Counted from the first letter of the stretch, positions 1-13,019 are shown. The stretch: 64,000 nt of DNA from Ditylenchus dipsaci (GCA_004194705.1 SADC01000473.1:92585-156584); one strand, 5' to 3'. Numbers and translations: made by a program. Notes: generated by a model from the letters alone, not told the origin.

Positions 1-744
1 CAGGCTCTTTCATGTCGATAATTTTTCGAAGAATCAATGCAGTATGTAATTTCAAAAAATAATCATGTTCCTCTCTGGTTTTGCCGAAAGTTGTGTAAAG
101 TTCAGATAAGTGAGAGAACAAACCACCCCAACGTCCCTCTCAAATGCTCGAGAAAGTGCATTTTAGGTTTGATCATAGTACTTACTTACATCAAAAACGG
201 GAAATTACTTTTTATTTGCTAGTTTACTTGAATTTAGAAATATATAGTTTGAAAAGAATCAATCATAAACCTCGAGTTCGTTTTTTTAGTCAAATAAAGG
301 CAATTTGTTAATTTTACTCAGAGGAAATTGAATATATTTGGACAGAAAAAGTATCAAATATATATGAAAAGTATTCGGGACGAAAAAAGTATTGCCCGAA
401 AATGTGCACACGTCTTCGTTTTTGCCCTTGCATTTTAAACAATCCGGCAACCTTTTGCCTTGGTCTCCCTGTTGTTATTTTGCAGTTTTGTTTGGTCTCC
501 CTGCTGTTTCAAGGTGACTAAAAGACTTATGGTCACTTTTAAAAAAAACACGACACTACGGAAAATACGGCAGTTCATACCTTTTTTCTTTCAGACAGCT
601 TTTCGGCTTCTTCTTCAGCTCTTCCGCTAACAATCCAATGCACGACTAACATAGTGATGAAATATTCACAGTTAAATGCAACAGTTGTAGAATGGAATAC
701 TTGATGATCGATGTCAAACCTTGATATTGTTGCGTGAAGAAATT
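1..744. other. AT-rich intergenic, no gene seen
   Basis: No protein-like reading frame is recognisable. Around 458-520 are two pieces of the window-wide high-copy word GGTCTCCCTGTTGT (complement of the GACCAAGGC module). The rest shows nothing identifiable. Confidence 0.5.
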
Positions 745-1563
745 AAAGGAAGACAGACAATAGGGGGGGGGGGGCAGGATTTTACTAGAAAATGGGATTT
801 CGCTACCTTAAGTAATTTAATTTTATTTTGAACCCCTAATTTTTTTATACCAATCGTTATTACCATGAATACACCGACAAAAGACACATGAGATCGAAGA
901 TTCGAAAAAAAATTCCGAAAAATTTGCCTCGTCCAATTCAGTTGCGTAACGGTACTTTTCGAATTGTGTCAGAACTTTCATTTTCATGAATGCTCTAGTA
1001 GACTTGTTATATAAAAAGTCTAAATATACAAGTCTATATACAAGTTTAAAATGACGCGAGAAGCTGCGCTACATTTTTAGTATAACGTTGTATATGACTG
1101 TGCTTGCGAAATGTGTGAAAAAAACAAAAGTCTCAAAAAGCTCCGAAAATTTCCAAAAAAGCCTGGAACTTTTTTAGAGCTTTGGTTTTTTTTCGCAATT
1201 TTTAAGCACAGTCAATATACAACGTTATACTCAAAATGTAGTATAGCTTTCTGGCGTCATTTGAGCATAGACTGTAATAACAATGTCCACTGAAGCATTC
1301 ATGAAAATGAAAGTTTCTGACACAATCCGAAAAGTACCGTACGCCCCTGAATTGGACCAGGACAATTTTTCGAAAAAAAAATTTTGTTTCGAAACTTCCA
1401 TCTCATGTTTTTGTCGAGTGGACTCATGGTAATAACAATTAGTGTAAAAAAATTAGAGGTTAAAAATAAAAATTAACTTAAGATAGCAAAATCCTATTTT
1501 CTAGTCAAATCTCATTCCCCCCCCCCCCCCCCCGGCTTCCGCCCTATTGTCTGTCCTCCTTTA
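745..1563. mobile_element. Long foldback element (about 820 bp, MITE-like)
   Basis: The two halves are reverse complements. The left end GGAAGACAGACAATAGG matches CCTATTGTCTGTCCTCC at the right end, and a poly-G run (about 763-774) is mirrored by a longer poly-C run (about 1517-1533). Further in, AACTTTCATTTTCATGAATG pairs with CATTCATGAAAATGAAAGTT, and TATAACGTTGTATA pairs across the centre. No transposase frame is seen. A diverged partial copy lies near 63455-63690. Confidence 0.75.
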
Positions 1564-1878
1564 AAAAAAAAGGTTTTACCAGCTTCGAAGACTCAGCTGT
1601 AGATCCTTCTCGGGGTGGCAATGGTATCTTCTGGCTGAATTCAGGCATGGATGCACAAACTAACAAAGCTATTTGATTGATTTTTTAGAAGATGTGAAAT
1701 TTGATCTAGTACCACCTGCAATATTTGTTTGATTAGTTTGGATCCAAATTTTTTAATGGAAGCTACCGGACTTGTCATAAAACTTTTATAAAAAATTGAC
1801 TTTATCCACGAAACAGCGAGAAAAGAGCCAATCAATCTAGCAGTGATAAAATCTAGGACATCTTGTCCACACTGAACT

Positions 1879-3372
1879 TTAGATCTGTACAACAAGTAAA
1901 AAGGGAAAGAAGACAGTAGAGATGAGGACAGTGTTCATAGTATAGTCAATGTAGATTCCCCATTTGTCATTTGGGTCAATCTCAATCACTTCGTCACAAT
2001 GCTGAAAAAAGTTTTTGATTGATTAACATCTGGAGTCTTTGAGTCAGACTGAAATAGTAAAACATGCATTTGTTTGGTGGGAGCTCCTTTCGAAAAGCCG
2101 ACTATCTATCAATCGTAACACTTTATTCGACCTTTTAGGATTGAAAGTTAGGCTCAGGGTATTTTGGCCTACACTAGGAAATGTATTGAGCACTTTTTCC
2201 GGGGTATCAATGTTTTGTAACTTTTGTTACCTTTGCTCGAACTGCTTAGGCTTAGGTTTAGGCTTAGGCTTAAGAATTAAGCTTAGTGGTATACCAGCGT
2301 AGGTTGGGACGGACTAATAAATGCCGTAAAGTCGACTCTCGATATAAGCACACTCTGGGGACCGGGCAAAAGTGTGCTTATATCGAGAGTGATATTTTTT
2401 TAAAGAGAATGACCAAAAGTATCGAGAAAATCACATCATATCTAAGATTTTTTCAAACACATAACAACCGAAAAGTTAAAAAACTGAATTTTTTTGTGAG
2501 TTTATTCTGTTTTTCGTTCACCAGGCCTCTTTTTTGAAATGAAAATATTTTGTGGCAAGATTTTAACGCCTTATTTACGATTCAAAGTTAACGTTTATCC
2601 CATAATAAGCGGATGTGCTTATATCGAAGGAGTTTTACTGGCCTGGGACCGGCCCGAGGTGTGCTTATATCGAGTGTGCTTATATTGAAGGTATTATTTG
2701 ACCTATTTCTTTGCTGATCAACCAAATTGGCTCCAATGTGTGCTTATATCGAAGTGTGCTTATATCGAGAGTCAACTGTACACACTTTTTCCGGGTAATC
2801 TGGGACTGGGACTAATATTTGGGTGCTTTTTATGAAGTTTATCGAAAAAGAGATTTGAAATAAAAAAAAGCGTAACGTTAACGCACCCTTTTTCCCAAGT
2901 CTGGGACTGATATCATAGTTTATTTCATTGTTTAATGAAAAAGGGCCCAACCGAAAAACTGTGTAAAAGAATTTACCTTATAGGCCAAATTCAGAACCAT
3001 ATTATAACTAATCCTATAGCAGTTCCCACGGTCAAAATGCCAGCTAAAATGACGGTGGTGGGTGAGATGACATGCTGATGGGCAACACATGTAGCGTTCC
3101 TTTGTAGACTCGACGAAAAAATTGAGCAGGAGAATCAAAGTGGCAACAGCTAGTGACAAAACAGCCTGAAAATGTGTGAATTCAAAATGTTGATTTTTTA
3201 GAATTACCAAATTAAATGCTCTAGCGAACTGGTAAGCATTGCATTTGAAAAATGTCATCCAGAATTGAATGCAATAAAAACTACAGTGATGATGTGAAAA
3301 ATAAGCCTCAGTATTCGGTTCAGCGTGATTGATTTGAAAAACTGCAATGTTTGATGACACATTGCTTGACAT
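1879..3372 (-). CDS. Possible small multi-pass membrane protein, three exons
   Basis: Low-confidence model with exons 3208-3372, 2977-3165 and 1879-2001. Splice sites fit GT-AG: a 42-nt intron, then one of nearly 1 kb holding a Tigger-like element. All junctions are phase 0, giving about 158 residues. Exon 2 begins with a hydrophobic run (LSLAVATLILLLNFFV) followed by a Cys pair (RYMCCPSACH). Exon 3 carries a second hydrophobic run (TVLISTVFFPFLLVV) just before the stop. Read in another frame, exon 2 gives a cleaner membrane helix (TTVILAGILTVGTAIGLVII), so a one-base error may lie in it. The layout recalls LAPTM-like small membrane proteins, but no family is firmly recognised. The 5' end is uncertain. 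Confidence 0.35.
2244..2273 (+). repeat. Interstitial TTAGGC telomere-like repeat
   Basis: Four to five head-to-tail units of TTAGGC with one TTTAGG variant. This is the telomere unit of nematodes and is here only about 30 bp long and internal. Confidence 0.6.
2327..2780. mobile_element. Tigger/pogo-like MITE, copy word ATAAGCACAC
   Basis: The ends read TAAAGTCGACTCTCGATATA and, inverted, TACAGTTGACTCTCGATATA, each abutting TA as expected for a TA target duplication. The word GTGTGCTTATATCGA is repeated about six times inside (near 2371, 2613, 2660, 2677, 2740 and 2756), one copy with a mismatch. No transposase is seen. It lies in the large intron of the 1879-3372 model. Confidence 0.75.
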
Positions 3373-3411
3373 CCCATCTTTGAGGTTACACAGGAAACCT
3401 CAACAAAATAT

Positions 3412-3656
3412 TAAGTCGTGTCGAAAGTTCTGTCGTTTTATTTCAAAAGCAATATTTGTGGCGTTGTGTTTTTATCATAGATTTTTTTAACATTTTTTTA
3501 ACATTTTTTAAAGTTTACCACTCATTTTGTAGCTGAGAATCTTGGCTACAAAACGAGTGTAAACTTTTTGAAAAATGTTAAAAAAGTCTATGGTAAAAAC
3601 ACAACGCCACAAATATTGCTTATGAAATAAAATGACAGAACTTTTGACACGACCTA
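3412..3656. mobile_element. Mariner-like palindromic MITE (245 bp)
   Basis: Long inverted arms. The left end TTAAGTCGTGTCGAAAGTTC matches the right end GAACTTTTGACACGACCTAA inverted, and the arms continue through TTGTGGCGTTGTG / CACAACGCCACAA to a central turn near 3535. TA at both ends fits Tc1/mariner insertion. No coding capacity. Confidence 0.7.
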
Positions 3657-4942
3657 ATAGCTACAATAGAACTCTACCAATTACTTTTAGTAAAAGTGAC
3701 AAATATATATATTTTAGAAAAGGCCAATATTTTATCAAAAGTTGCAAAGTGTATTTTATGAGAAGCGTTTTTTATGCACAATAAAATAAAGTCGTATGCA
3801 AATGCAGCACCAATTACTGAAATCCAACACCTAAGTAATTTTTCTAGCATGTTTTTGAATCTTAGTCAAAAGTAATGTAATCTAGAACTTATTTTATGGA
3901 TTCATATATTTCTTTTTAAGAAAATTTTCCATTTTTAAATAGTTTCATCGAGATTTTTGATTATCAACAAATAAAAGTTGCGCAGCACTTTTGTGCATGT
4001 AAAAACAGTTTTTCATGCTGACTCTGAATCTGAAAATAGATTTTTGAAAATTCGACGCATACAATGGGTAACTTCCCTTTTCAATATCCCTTTATATGAG
4101 TTTTCTAATGGTATATTGATTGAAAAAAATCATGTTTAAAAATATAACAGAATCAATTTAGGCCCTTTTTTAAACGTACACAAATTTACGGAAGGCATAG
4201 AAAATATTTGCGCAGATGCATGTATTCGTTATACAGTCTCCAAATTCAGAATCACCATGAAAATTAGCACTGAACAGTTTTTTAAGTCATTAACGATCAG
4301 CTTATAGGCTGTCTTACAATAGTAAAAAACAATAGTAATCAAATAGATAAAAATTAAAAAGTTATGGCAAAAACAAAACCGGCGGCAAATATGGACACCT
4401 GTATTTCGTTTGGACAATCTATTCTTTTTCTCTGTTTAAATACGTATGCTTTGTGAAGAAAATTTTGATTTTTCAATTGTCAGCCTACAACTACTTGTTA
4501 GGCAAATTTGTTCACACATATTTCTTTGACTGTTTGCGCCGATTGCTTGACATTTAATTTCAGCACATTCTATAGCATTTTTTCAAAAAAAATGTTAAAC
4601 TAAAAACCAGCAGCTAAGAATGTAACAACGCTTGGCTTAAGAATTTTGCACTCAAAAAGATTGACAACAAACAGTCATGTTCTCTTATGCAAATGTAACT
4701 GCCTTTGATAATAAATGTGTGTGCTGCCAGATTTTTAACAAATCTTCTATCTTGTCTCGACAGTTTTTTCCTTTCTATCGAGGCATACTTGAAAGTAGCG
4801 TCGTCAGTTGGCAAAATGAAAGTCGGCAAAACCGCACAGCAACAACATGAAGAATAACTATTGTTTTGAAGCTAGAAAACATTTGAAAAGTATTTTCAAA
4901 AATAACTTCGAACTTTTTTTTTGATTTTTGACTATTTCAGAT
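3657..4942. other. AT-rich spacer, nothing identified
   Basis: Short frames at 4229-4417 and 4614-4829 have no recognisable domains and no clear splice context. No repeat of the named families is seen. Confidence 0.45.
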
Positions 4943-5185
4943 ATACAGTCGAAACTCGTTATAACGAATTTCAAGGAACTGGGCTCAGGACTTCGTTTAT
5001 CGAGTTTTCGTTTATGGAGTTTTGTCATAAAGAGTCAATTTTCTTAAAACCTCAAAATTTTTCTATATGGAGTTTTGTCAAAAGCGCCATTTTAATCAAA
5101 ACAACCTCATATTAATGACCCAAAATAACTGGCAAGGTTACTTTTTTGAAGTTTCAGTTCTCGACTCACAAAAATTGTTCAAAAT
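4943..5185. mobile_element. Tigger-like end fragment
   Basis: Starts TACAGTCGAAACTCGTTATA, the Tigger-type terminus, followed by internal variants (CGTTTATCGAGTTTTCG, TATGGAGTTTTGTC). No matching right end was found before the next element, so it looks truncated. Confidence 0.55.
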
Positions 5186-5732
5186 TCTAACAAGAGAACC
5201 CGCGAACTTGTTATTTTACTCGCTTAGAAAGTTTGATTACATTGGATAGGCAGTATGCGACTTAAAATCAAATCTGTTAAGATCTCGTACCCATAGGCCA
5301 AAAAGTTGGAATAAGAAGGCTAGTAAAGTATAATAGGAGGGACCAAGGCATTTTGAATTTTGAAGGGGACTTTCCAGGTCACAGGTTCAAATACTATTGA
5401 ATGCTCATTTTTTTACTCTAATTATTCAATTTTTTACTGTGCTAATAATTTTGTTAGATAGCTAAAGAGACTGAAAATCATTTGACATCGAACCTGTGAA
5501 TAAAGTTGGGTAAAAATAGGGTGAGCACCCAGTAGTATTCAAGCCGGTGACCTAGCTGATGCGCAAATAAAACCTCAGTTTTTTTAAACTTTAAGAGCCT
5601 TCTTATCTCAACTTTTTGGCTTATGGACTCGAGTTTTCAACAGATTTTAATTTAAAGTCGAATACTGTCTATCCAATGTGACCAAACTCTCTTTGACGAG
5701 TGAAAAACAAGTTCGCGCGGTTCCCTTAGAAG
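5186..5732. mobile_element. Inverted-repeat MITE family B, copy 1
   Basis: The left end GAACCCGCGAACTTGTTATT is complementary to the right end AACAAGTTCGCGCGGTTCCC. Interior blocks TAGATAGCTAAA and GGGTAAAAATA recur in the same order at 26229-26693. It contains one GGGACCAAGGCATTTTGAA module. No reading frame is conserved between the two copies. Confidence 0.65.
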
Positions 5733-6339
5733 GGGTCTTTTCGACTTATACGATTTTTTTATTTTTTTAATGGTGCACGTTTAACACATTTTATTTTACT
5801 TCAATCATTTCATACCTCATTTGAAAGCTTATTTATTGCTGTAATTAGCAGTGTTTTTATAGGCTCACACTGATTTGGTTGCGAAAAGGCTGAAATACGC
5901 CACGAAAAACCCAAATTCACATTAAATTTACATTTTCTCAAAATTTTTGTGTTCGTTTTCGTACAAAATTTCATAGTATCATAAAGCTTAAGATTTCAGC
6001 TTATAATGAGCTATCACACTCCATTGACGCATTTGAAAATGTAGAAATTTAGAGGTATGAATGAATCGACTTTTACGTTTTTTGTCACTTCATCCGAACT
6101 CACAAATTTCTACATTTCTTGAATTATTTGATGCAGTTTGACAGTTTGTTGGAAACCTGAGATCCTGGGCTACAGGTCACAGATTTTTTCTTTAAATTTT
6201 CAAAAACTTTCAGATATGAATTGAAAACAGAGAAATACATATCAGATATAAAATTTTGTTCCTACCCAACAAAGAGGGGGGGGTGGTTTGGTTGGCGGTT
6301 CGCCTCGGTCACCCTGTTCAATATTTTCGTTATCTTTCA
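5733..6339. other. Spacer without identifiable gene
   Basis: AT-rich sequence with a poly-G tract near 6277-6284. No protein-like frame or paired repeat ends were seen. Confidence 0.4.
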
Positions 6340-6455
6340 GGCGTGGACTTAGGCAAAGGAAGGTCAGCGTATGTTAGGAAGGACTTAAAAAATTAGTCTA
6401 AGAAATGTTTGAGTCCGTCCTAACATAAGCTGACCTACCCTTGCCTAAGACTAAA
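6340..6455. repeat. Palindromic repeat family C (TTAGGC-containing), copy 1
   Basis: CTTAGGCAAAGGAAGGTCAG is mirrored by CTGACCTACCCTTGCCTAAG, with TATGTTAGGAAGGAC / GTCCGTCCTAACATA inside. Full or half copies lie at 24426-24540, 12000-12072, 20288-20342 and 26697-26745, plus one split by a hAT element at about 57270-58275. Confidence 0.65.
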
Positions 6456-7140
6456 GCAGGGTTCCGAACATGGTTGATTAATCAAAAAGGGTTGATTTTA
6501 AAACAGCAAGGTTGATTTGTCTGATTTCTGCAAAAAGAACTAAAAGCTTGTCAAATTTTAAAATTCACGCCAACATTTTCTTAAAATTCTCGCCTACGTC
6601 GCAGTTTCTTTCAAATTCAAATTTGTTTCAAATGGGAAAGAAAGGACTTGGATGTGAAAGAAAGGTTCAGCTCAAGTTTCCAGGTTGGTTTTTTTTATCA
6701 GCTTTCGTAATTCCATCCTTCAGGAATTCGAGTACTTATACTTTTTGTCCACCATAAGTGGCTGGTTTGTCAGTGCCTTCAACGCTCAGAGAATTAATAC
6801 TCCTTGTACTTATAGGCACTATAGAAGTGGCCCCTGTTTTATCCCTCCTCCTCCCAATACAGCCCTTGATCCCTATTAATATCACTTCTCTGGTCCTTTT
6901 ATGGCAAAATTATTGCTTAAAAATGGGGGGGGGGGGAGCGCATGTATATCATAGTAGGTCCAAGGATTGGGAGGGGCACTTCATATGCTGTCGTATTACC
7001 CCGAGACCTGGTCAAACATTCTTTAAAAAGAAGAGTGTAAGCATACGGGATTAAACCTGCGCACCCTTTTATGACAAAAAAACACAAACGCTTACCTACT
7101 GTGCCGCAGAAGCCACTTTGACTCTAGCTCTCCTTTCCCC
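6456..7140. other. Spacer, nothing firmly identified
   Basis: Overlapping frames of 60-98 codons (6512-7054) are compositionally simple and interrupted by poly-G at about 6926-6936. No domain is recognisable. Confidence 0.4.
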
Positions 7141-7908
7141 TTTAATGGGGGGGGGGGGGTGGATGCACATCGAGGAGCGAATATTTTAAAACTCTCAGGT
7201 TCGATTCCGACTGGCTGTACACTCTATTTCTGATGCACCGTCAGTTCGCCACGGTCAGTCCGCCACGCTTTTCAAAGTGGTCAGCTCGCCACTCTTTTTT
7301 TCCAGTTATTAGCACCTAAGCCAGTGTTTTCATAACTGGCACTGGTACCCAAAACTGGTAGCTGACCTGGTAATTACCAAGCTGGTAGCTGGTAATTGAG
7401 GCACAGTTTTGCCTTAATTACCAGCTACAGCTTGGTAATTACCAGTGTCAGCTACCAGTTTTGTGTCTAAGGTACCGTCAAAAAGCATCGAGCAATCAAT
7501 TGCAACCGTTTCTAGCACTGCTTTTCTAGATTTCAGCTCTAACTAACTTTTACTTTTTTCTTCCTGATAACTTAAAGGAATGCCTAGAATCTCGGCTACA
7601 CATTGGTATACAAAACGTGTAAAGCTGTAAAAGAAGTCAGAGTATCAATCAACCAATCAAAGAATAATCCGAAATGAATGGTTTTTCGAAAAAAAAACAG
7701 ATTTTAGTGGTGTTTTGCCTGCAACTCAGCCGGGGCAGTGGTGCAAGCGTGCGTTGATAGTTGTTGTTGGATAGCCAAGAGCCGAGCATCATTTTGATAC
7801 TGAAATTGTACATAAAACCGGAAAAAATGCCAGTAAAAAAGGTGCGCACCAGTGAAAATCGAACTTGAGAGTTCAAAATATTTGCTCCTCGATGTGCACC
7901 CCCTTTAA
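7141..7908. repeat. Inverted-end repeat with internal hairpin
   Basis: GGATGCACATCGAGGAGCGA (about 7160) is mirrored by TTGCTCCTCGATGTGCACCC (about 7881-7900), with AACTCTCAGGTTCGATT / AATCGAACTTGAGAGTT inside. A second hairpin at 7322-7468 repeats GGTAGCTGGTAATTACC-type words on both arms. GGTTCGATTCC near 7198 resembles a tRNA B box. A frame at 7649-7876 (-) runs through the arm and is not considered a gene. Confidence 0.5.
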
Positions 7909-8813
7909 AAGTTTTTTTTTGAATTTATCTTTAAACTGAAAATTTCTTTTTCGATGTAACTCAATAATAATTTTTGCGTGCACCATTCTTTATCAATAAA
8001 TAAGCAAAATGATACTAGTTTCTAACAAATTGAGTTAAGCTGATACAGAAGAAACAATGAACAAAAAAAAATTTTGCTGAATAAAAACTAATGTTTTGTT
8101 TTTAGAAGTTGTAGACATCTTACTATTCTTGTTGCCTTAATAAATTAAAACTTTTAGTAATGTTGATGCTCAAGGAGATACTGGGTTTTCTTTTTAAGTG
8201 AGTTCTGTTGTTTTAAAGTATGATTTTTTACAATTTAATTTTTAGTAGCGCAGGTGGAGGCTTACTATCATCAAAATCATGATTCGATAAAATTCAGAAC
8301 AGTATTATAAACCAAAAGTCAATGTACTTGAGCATAGAGTAAGTTATTATTTATGTTTTGGTTTTGGAGCTTATTGAGTTCCGGAAAAGGGCAAAAGGGC
8401 ACGAAGGAAATGAAACTATCATCGTTTATTACAGAATTTTTTATATCAGTGTTTTAAGATTTTTTTGGAAAATGCACATTTAGGTGAAAACAATAAATTT
8501 TGACTATTTTACAAGGAAACGATGATGTCATCCAATGCTATTTGCAATTACGAGCGGGAAAAAAATTTGACTAAAATTTCAATTAATAAAAAAGGTTGGC
8601 GATTTCGGAAAGGACAAACCTTTAAAAACACGCCTAAATGACTTGATTATTTTCATGAGAAATTTAAAAAATATCTCAAGAATATACACCAGCTTCTCAA
8701 TCAGTAGTTCCAAATATTTCAATTTTGTTAAAAGCCTTATTGCCTCTGCAATACTAAGTTAGTAACAAGTCAAAATTTTTAGATAAAAAAGCTACGGTCT
8801 TCCCACCTTGCAG
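7909..8813. other. Spacer upstream of the PLBD-like gene
   Basis: No exon with similarity to the N-terminal part of phospholipase B-like proteins was recognised. The missing 5' exons of the gene that begins at 8814 may be here or further upstream. Confidence 0.4.
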
Positions 8814-11800
8814 ATTGACTGGACGAGGAATACACTTACAAGCAAGTCTGCATTGTCAACGGCAAACCTCAAGTTTTGGACGGCTTAGATTGTCGTGAAC
8901 AAGGGCTGTTGGGCGCTACAAGAACTCGATAAATGCTACAGGATGGTCTTATTTGGAGATTGAGACCAAAGCAGGAAATGATGAGCTTTTTACAAGCATA
9001 TTCTGCTGGCCTTCTAGAAGGTAATCATCAAAAAGACAAAAATTTAAGAGCCAAAAGTTTTTAGGCATTTGTCTAAGAAAGTAATCCACGACCACATTAC
9101 AAATACATTGGATGATTATTGTACTGGATTCAAAAGATATTGCAAGCGACTTAAAGTCTATTTAACAGAGCATTTGAATTATGTCAAGAGTCAACTAGAA
9201 AAAGCACCATTGGATGACCCTTACTGGCAATCAGTAGTTTCTAAAATTTAGTTCACGTCATATAGGCATGATGGACCACCCGTCCGTCGCCGTCCTACTT
9301 TTTTTCGGCCGTCCTGTATTTTCACTACATTTTTCATAACAAATCGTTTTTCATTTTACCTTATATGATCAGTTATTATTTTGCTACCATATTTTCGGGT
9401 GACAGTCTATTTTTTCAGCTTATTTCAAATAAAAGGAGGTTGTCCTAATTTTTCACAAAGATTTCAAAAAAAGTCGGACAAATTAAAACGGCCTTATTTT
9501 TTGAAAAGAAAAGAACATGGACATTTACTAAAAAATAATGAACAGTTTTGAAAACAATAAAACTTGGAAAAATTCAGATTGTGTTGATTTTACATTTTTC
9601 GAAATTTTTCTTATTTCAATCAAGCAGCTGGTGCAGCTGCAGGTGGTGGTGCTCCTTAAGTGGGAGGTTTGGCGGTAGTATTTCCAAATTGTGAGCGAAC
9701 CTTTGAAAATATGCAAAAAAAATCAAGTCAACCCTTAATTTAACGATAGATTTAGACTAATACTGTACCCACAATTTAATTATTTTACAGCAACCGGACA
9801 TTCACTGATAAAAGTCGGAAATGCCGGCGGACGAAAGTTTTTACGAAAAACTCATTGAAATACTTTTTTCAGGACCAGTTCCTCTCAGTAATGTAGTATA
9901 TAAATTGGTCCTAAAACAACTAGCTCGCTGCGTAGTCAAAAATGGCCAACACAACTTTTGTCCGCGCGATATTTCTGACTTCAATTTTCATTTAATGACA
10001 ACTTTCGCTCGTCCCTAGGGATATCGTTAAATCGATGGTCGACTGTAGTGGGAGACATCCTTATATTTTTTACTACTACAACATAAACTCAACATTAACT
10101 TAAAACATACCAATTTAAAATGAGCAAAAACTATTTAAATATTTAAAATTGTTTACTGTACTTAATCCTAGGTTGAAACAATCCTATTTGTAGATAAAAG
10201 AGCTACACTCAACTAACTGGAGTCTGGGATGGTTATAGAGGCGTGGATCCTAACTTTAATGGCACTATATCCTACGAAATCAACCCAAATTTTAAACTTA
10301 TATTAAAAACCAATTTTTGATTAAATTATTCAATCTCAAGAATGATCAACAGCAACGGTGAACTGTACGACCTGGAGAAAAAGTTCAACAAAACTAAGAC
10401 CCAATAAAAGATGGTTAGATGGCAAATGTTCTGGATTGGTCAAAGTAAAATTTTGATTAATTTTAAAACATTGTAAGTTACAGCTAACTTTTAGGTAGCA
10501 CCTAACAATGAAGATATATTTATCTCACAGGTCACAATGAGCGGATTTCAAAACTTGTTGAGAGTGCTTAAGCTCTACAAGTTTGGATATGGTAGATATT
10601 TTGTGGAAAAACATTTATGCAATTTTTAAAAGTTTAGATCAAAAGCCTCTATCCTGGACACACCTACAGTTTTTCCAGCTATCCAGGCATGCTATACTCA
10701 TCAGATGATTTCGCTCTGATGTCTTCGGATTGGTAAGCATTTTCGACCCTAGTATAGAATAACAACTCACCCACCCACCCTCCCATTTTTCCTTCTAAAA
10801 CTTAAGTAAAGACTAACCAAATTTATGTCTCAGACCCAGAAAAATGTGCGCAAACTTTTTATTAGTCACAACTTCCGTACGCTGCCTACCCCCAAGCCTA
10901 AGTGCTAAGCCTGAACTTGTTGTTTGCAAGGGTAGTTACAGCAATTTTAAAAAGGTCGGATTTGGGTGGGGGGACGGGTATTATATACTAGCGCCTAATT
11001 TCTTTAATAATCTTTATTCGAAAAACAAATAGGAACAAAAAGCGACGGTTTTTTTGGTAGAACAATCGGAAATATATATTTGTAAGAAAAAATTCTCATT
11101 TTTAAAATTAAATTACATAGTCCAATCAACTTTCGCCATAAATCTTAAAATGATAGAATTTATGCAAGGTTTTTAATCGTCCTTTTAAAAAAAATTGTAC
11201 TTTTTTCGGGACCCAAATCTTTTTTATTTTTGAACTTTTAAGTCAAAATCTTTTTTTTCGGTCCCAAATAGCAATAAGCACTGGATAAAATATAATAAAA
11301 TCTTTTTTGCCCAATTTTCTTTTTTCAAAATTTTCGATTACGAACCTTGGATCCATGTTAAATCAAGGATTGGCTGCATTTTTCAAAATTTAAGGCTGCT
11401 ATAGAAACTACTGTCAGCGTCTTTAACCGATCTCTGCTGGATGAAATCAAACCAGTTGGACAAGTAAGCTTTAGTTTTGACTCTTTTTAAAAAAAAGCAT
11501 TGCATAAACATAAAACATTTAGCTTCACTGCTGGGTCCGTGCAATTGCAGCCAATCAACTAGCTCGAACTGGACGAGAATGGTGTCAACTTTTCAAACGT
11601 TACAATTCTGGTACTTACAATAACCAGTGGATTATTTTGGACTACAATCAGTTCAAGCCAAAACAGTCCTTGCCAGACTATGGTCTTCTTTATGTCTTAG
11701 AGCAAATGCCGTAAGCAGCTTCAAATTCTTAAAAAAACAGGGCTGAACAGTAGACCGCATGATTAAAAAAATTGACTGTATATGTGTTCGATATGTCTTG

Positions 11801-13019
11801 GTCCCCCCTGTTATAGTTTTTGTGATTTCTTTCGCTCAGGCTTAGGCAGGAGTTATGAAACTATGATAGGATGGACTCAAACATAAGTCTTTGATTACAA
11901 GAATAAAACAGTTCTGTATGTGTTTGAGCAAATATATTCGGATGCTGGTGTGAATTACAAGATCTTATGTAAAAAGGCCATTTTTTCTTGAGTCCACACA
12001 TATATCTTGCTATGAGTATAAGCGCAGGTTCGAGTCTGTCCTAACATACGCCAGCCTACCCTGCCCAAGCCTAAGCGAAAAAACGTGAACCAAGGCATAT
12101 CTTTTTCGACGGTCCCTCGAACACATATACAGCTGAAAAATCCATAAATATCAATAAAATCTAAATGGTTTCAGTGGATTGATTGTTTATCGTGACTTGT
12201 CTGGATATTAAAGAAAACTTCTTATTTGCAAGTTACAACATTCCTTTCTTCAAAAAGATTAGTGCTATCAGTGGATTTGATCAAAAGGCATTTTTTAATA
12301 CTTTGCCAGAAAAGTCTCATGTTTGTTTTCAGGCAAAAGAGATGTATTGGTTCAGTTGGTTTAACTGTCCAAGGGCAAAGATTTTCGGCAGAGACCATTC
12401 CAAAGTAGTCGATTTGGATTCATTGACTAAACTTATGAGGTGATTATTTCAGGTAGTGACCATTTCGAAAATACTTTCTGAGTTTTTAGGTACAATGACT
12501 ACACCACGAAGAGTTCAGCAAATGTGATTGCATCCCCCATACACAGCGGAAGCGGTTAGCGAAAATAATTTTGTCAATAAATTTTAAACTTAAAGCTTTA
12601 GCCATTTCTGCAAGAGGAGACTTAAACCCAGCTAATGGCACCTATCCAATGCCTGGGATGGGACACGTCAACCATGGCGCTTAGACTACAAGGCAAGGAT
12701 TTGCTTCAAAATTACCATCTCGTCGTTTGCTTAATTTTTTTTAATCTTTTCAAGAAGCTAATTTGTAGCTCAAATCAATTTTTTACAGGGAACCAACTAC
12801 AAATTATTTAAAGAGCTGAAATTCCGTGCATGGTCTGGACCTACCTACGACAATGTGCCAGTCTTTAAGTGGAGCACAACTGACTTGGTAATTTTTGAAA
12901 ACTTTCTTTTTCTATGTCAAGCGACTTAATTTTTAGGCAAAAACAGTCAGCATTTTGGTCATCCAAATGAATGGTCATTTAAGCCACTGGAATACAAGTG
13001 GGAGACCTGGCTTAATTAG
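8814..13019 (+). CDS. Phospholipase B-like protein (PLBD / lamina-ancestor family)
   Basis: Predicted lysosomal N-terminal-nucleophile hydrolase acting on phospholipids or other amides. Exons: 8814-9020 (GWSYLEIETKAGNDE), 9065-about 9250 (DDYC, PYWQ), about 10196-10300, about 10340-10444 (DGKCSGLVK), 10495-10591 (SQVTMSGFQNLLRVLKLYKF), 10638-10732 (SFSSYPGMLYSSDDF), 11395-11463, 11523-11710 (RYNSGTYNNQW), 12175-12439 (ASYNIPFF, NCPRAKIFGRDHS), 12490-12554, 12602-12692 (ISARGDLNPANGTYP), 12789-12887 and 12937-13019 (GHPNEWSF, stop). The order matches the family from mid-protein to the C terminus. The signal peptide and the nucleophile-bearing N-terminal exons were not found. The intron after 12692 has a GC donor (AAG/GCAAGG). 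Single-base frame breaks occur near T or A runs (about 8970, 10641, 12681, 12940) and near 8921 and 12210. Exons in the 9250-10340 stretch are approximate. Confidence 0.85.
10748..10991. mobile_element. TIR element family D, copy 1 (in PLBD intron)
   Basis: The left end CCTAGTATAGAATAACAACT is complementary to TATTATATACTAG at the right. It shares TTATTAGTCACAACTTCCGTACG and the GCCTGAACTTGTTGTTTGCAA block with 50829-51062, and with both outer arms of 16462-19693. Confidence 0.6.

Noticed and set aside
9528..9716. Minus-strand frame with TTCSCTSC cluster
   Set aside because: It lies in an intron-sized gap of the PLBD-like gene, has no domain and is bounded by AT-rich sequence.
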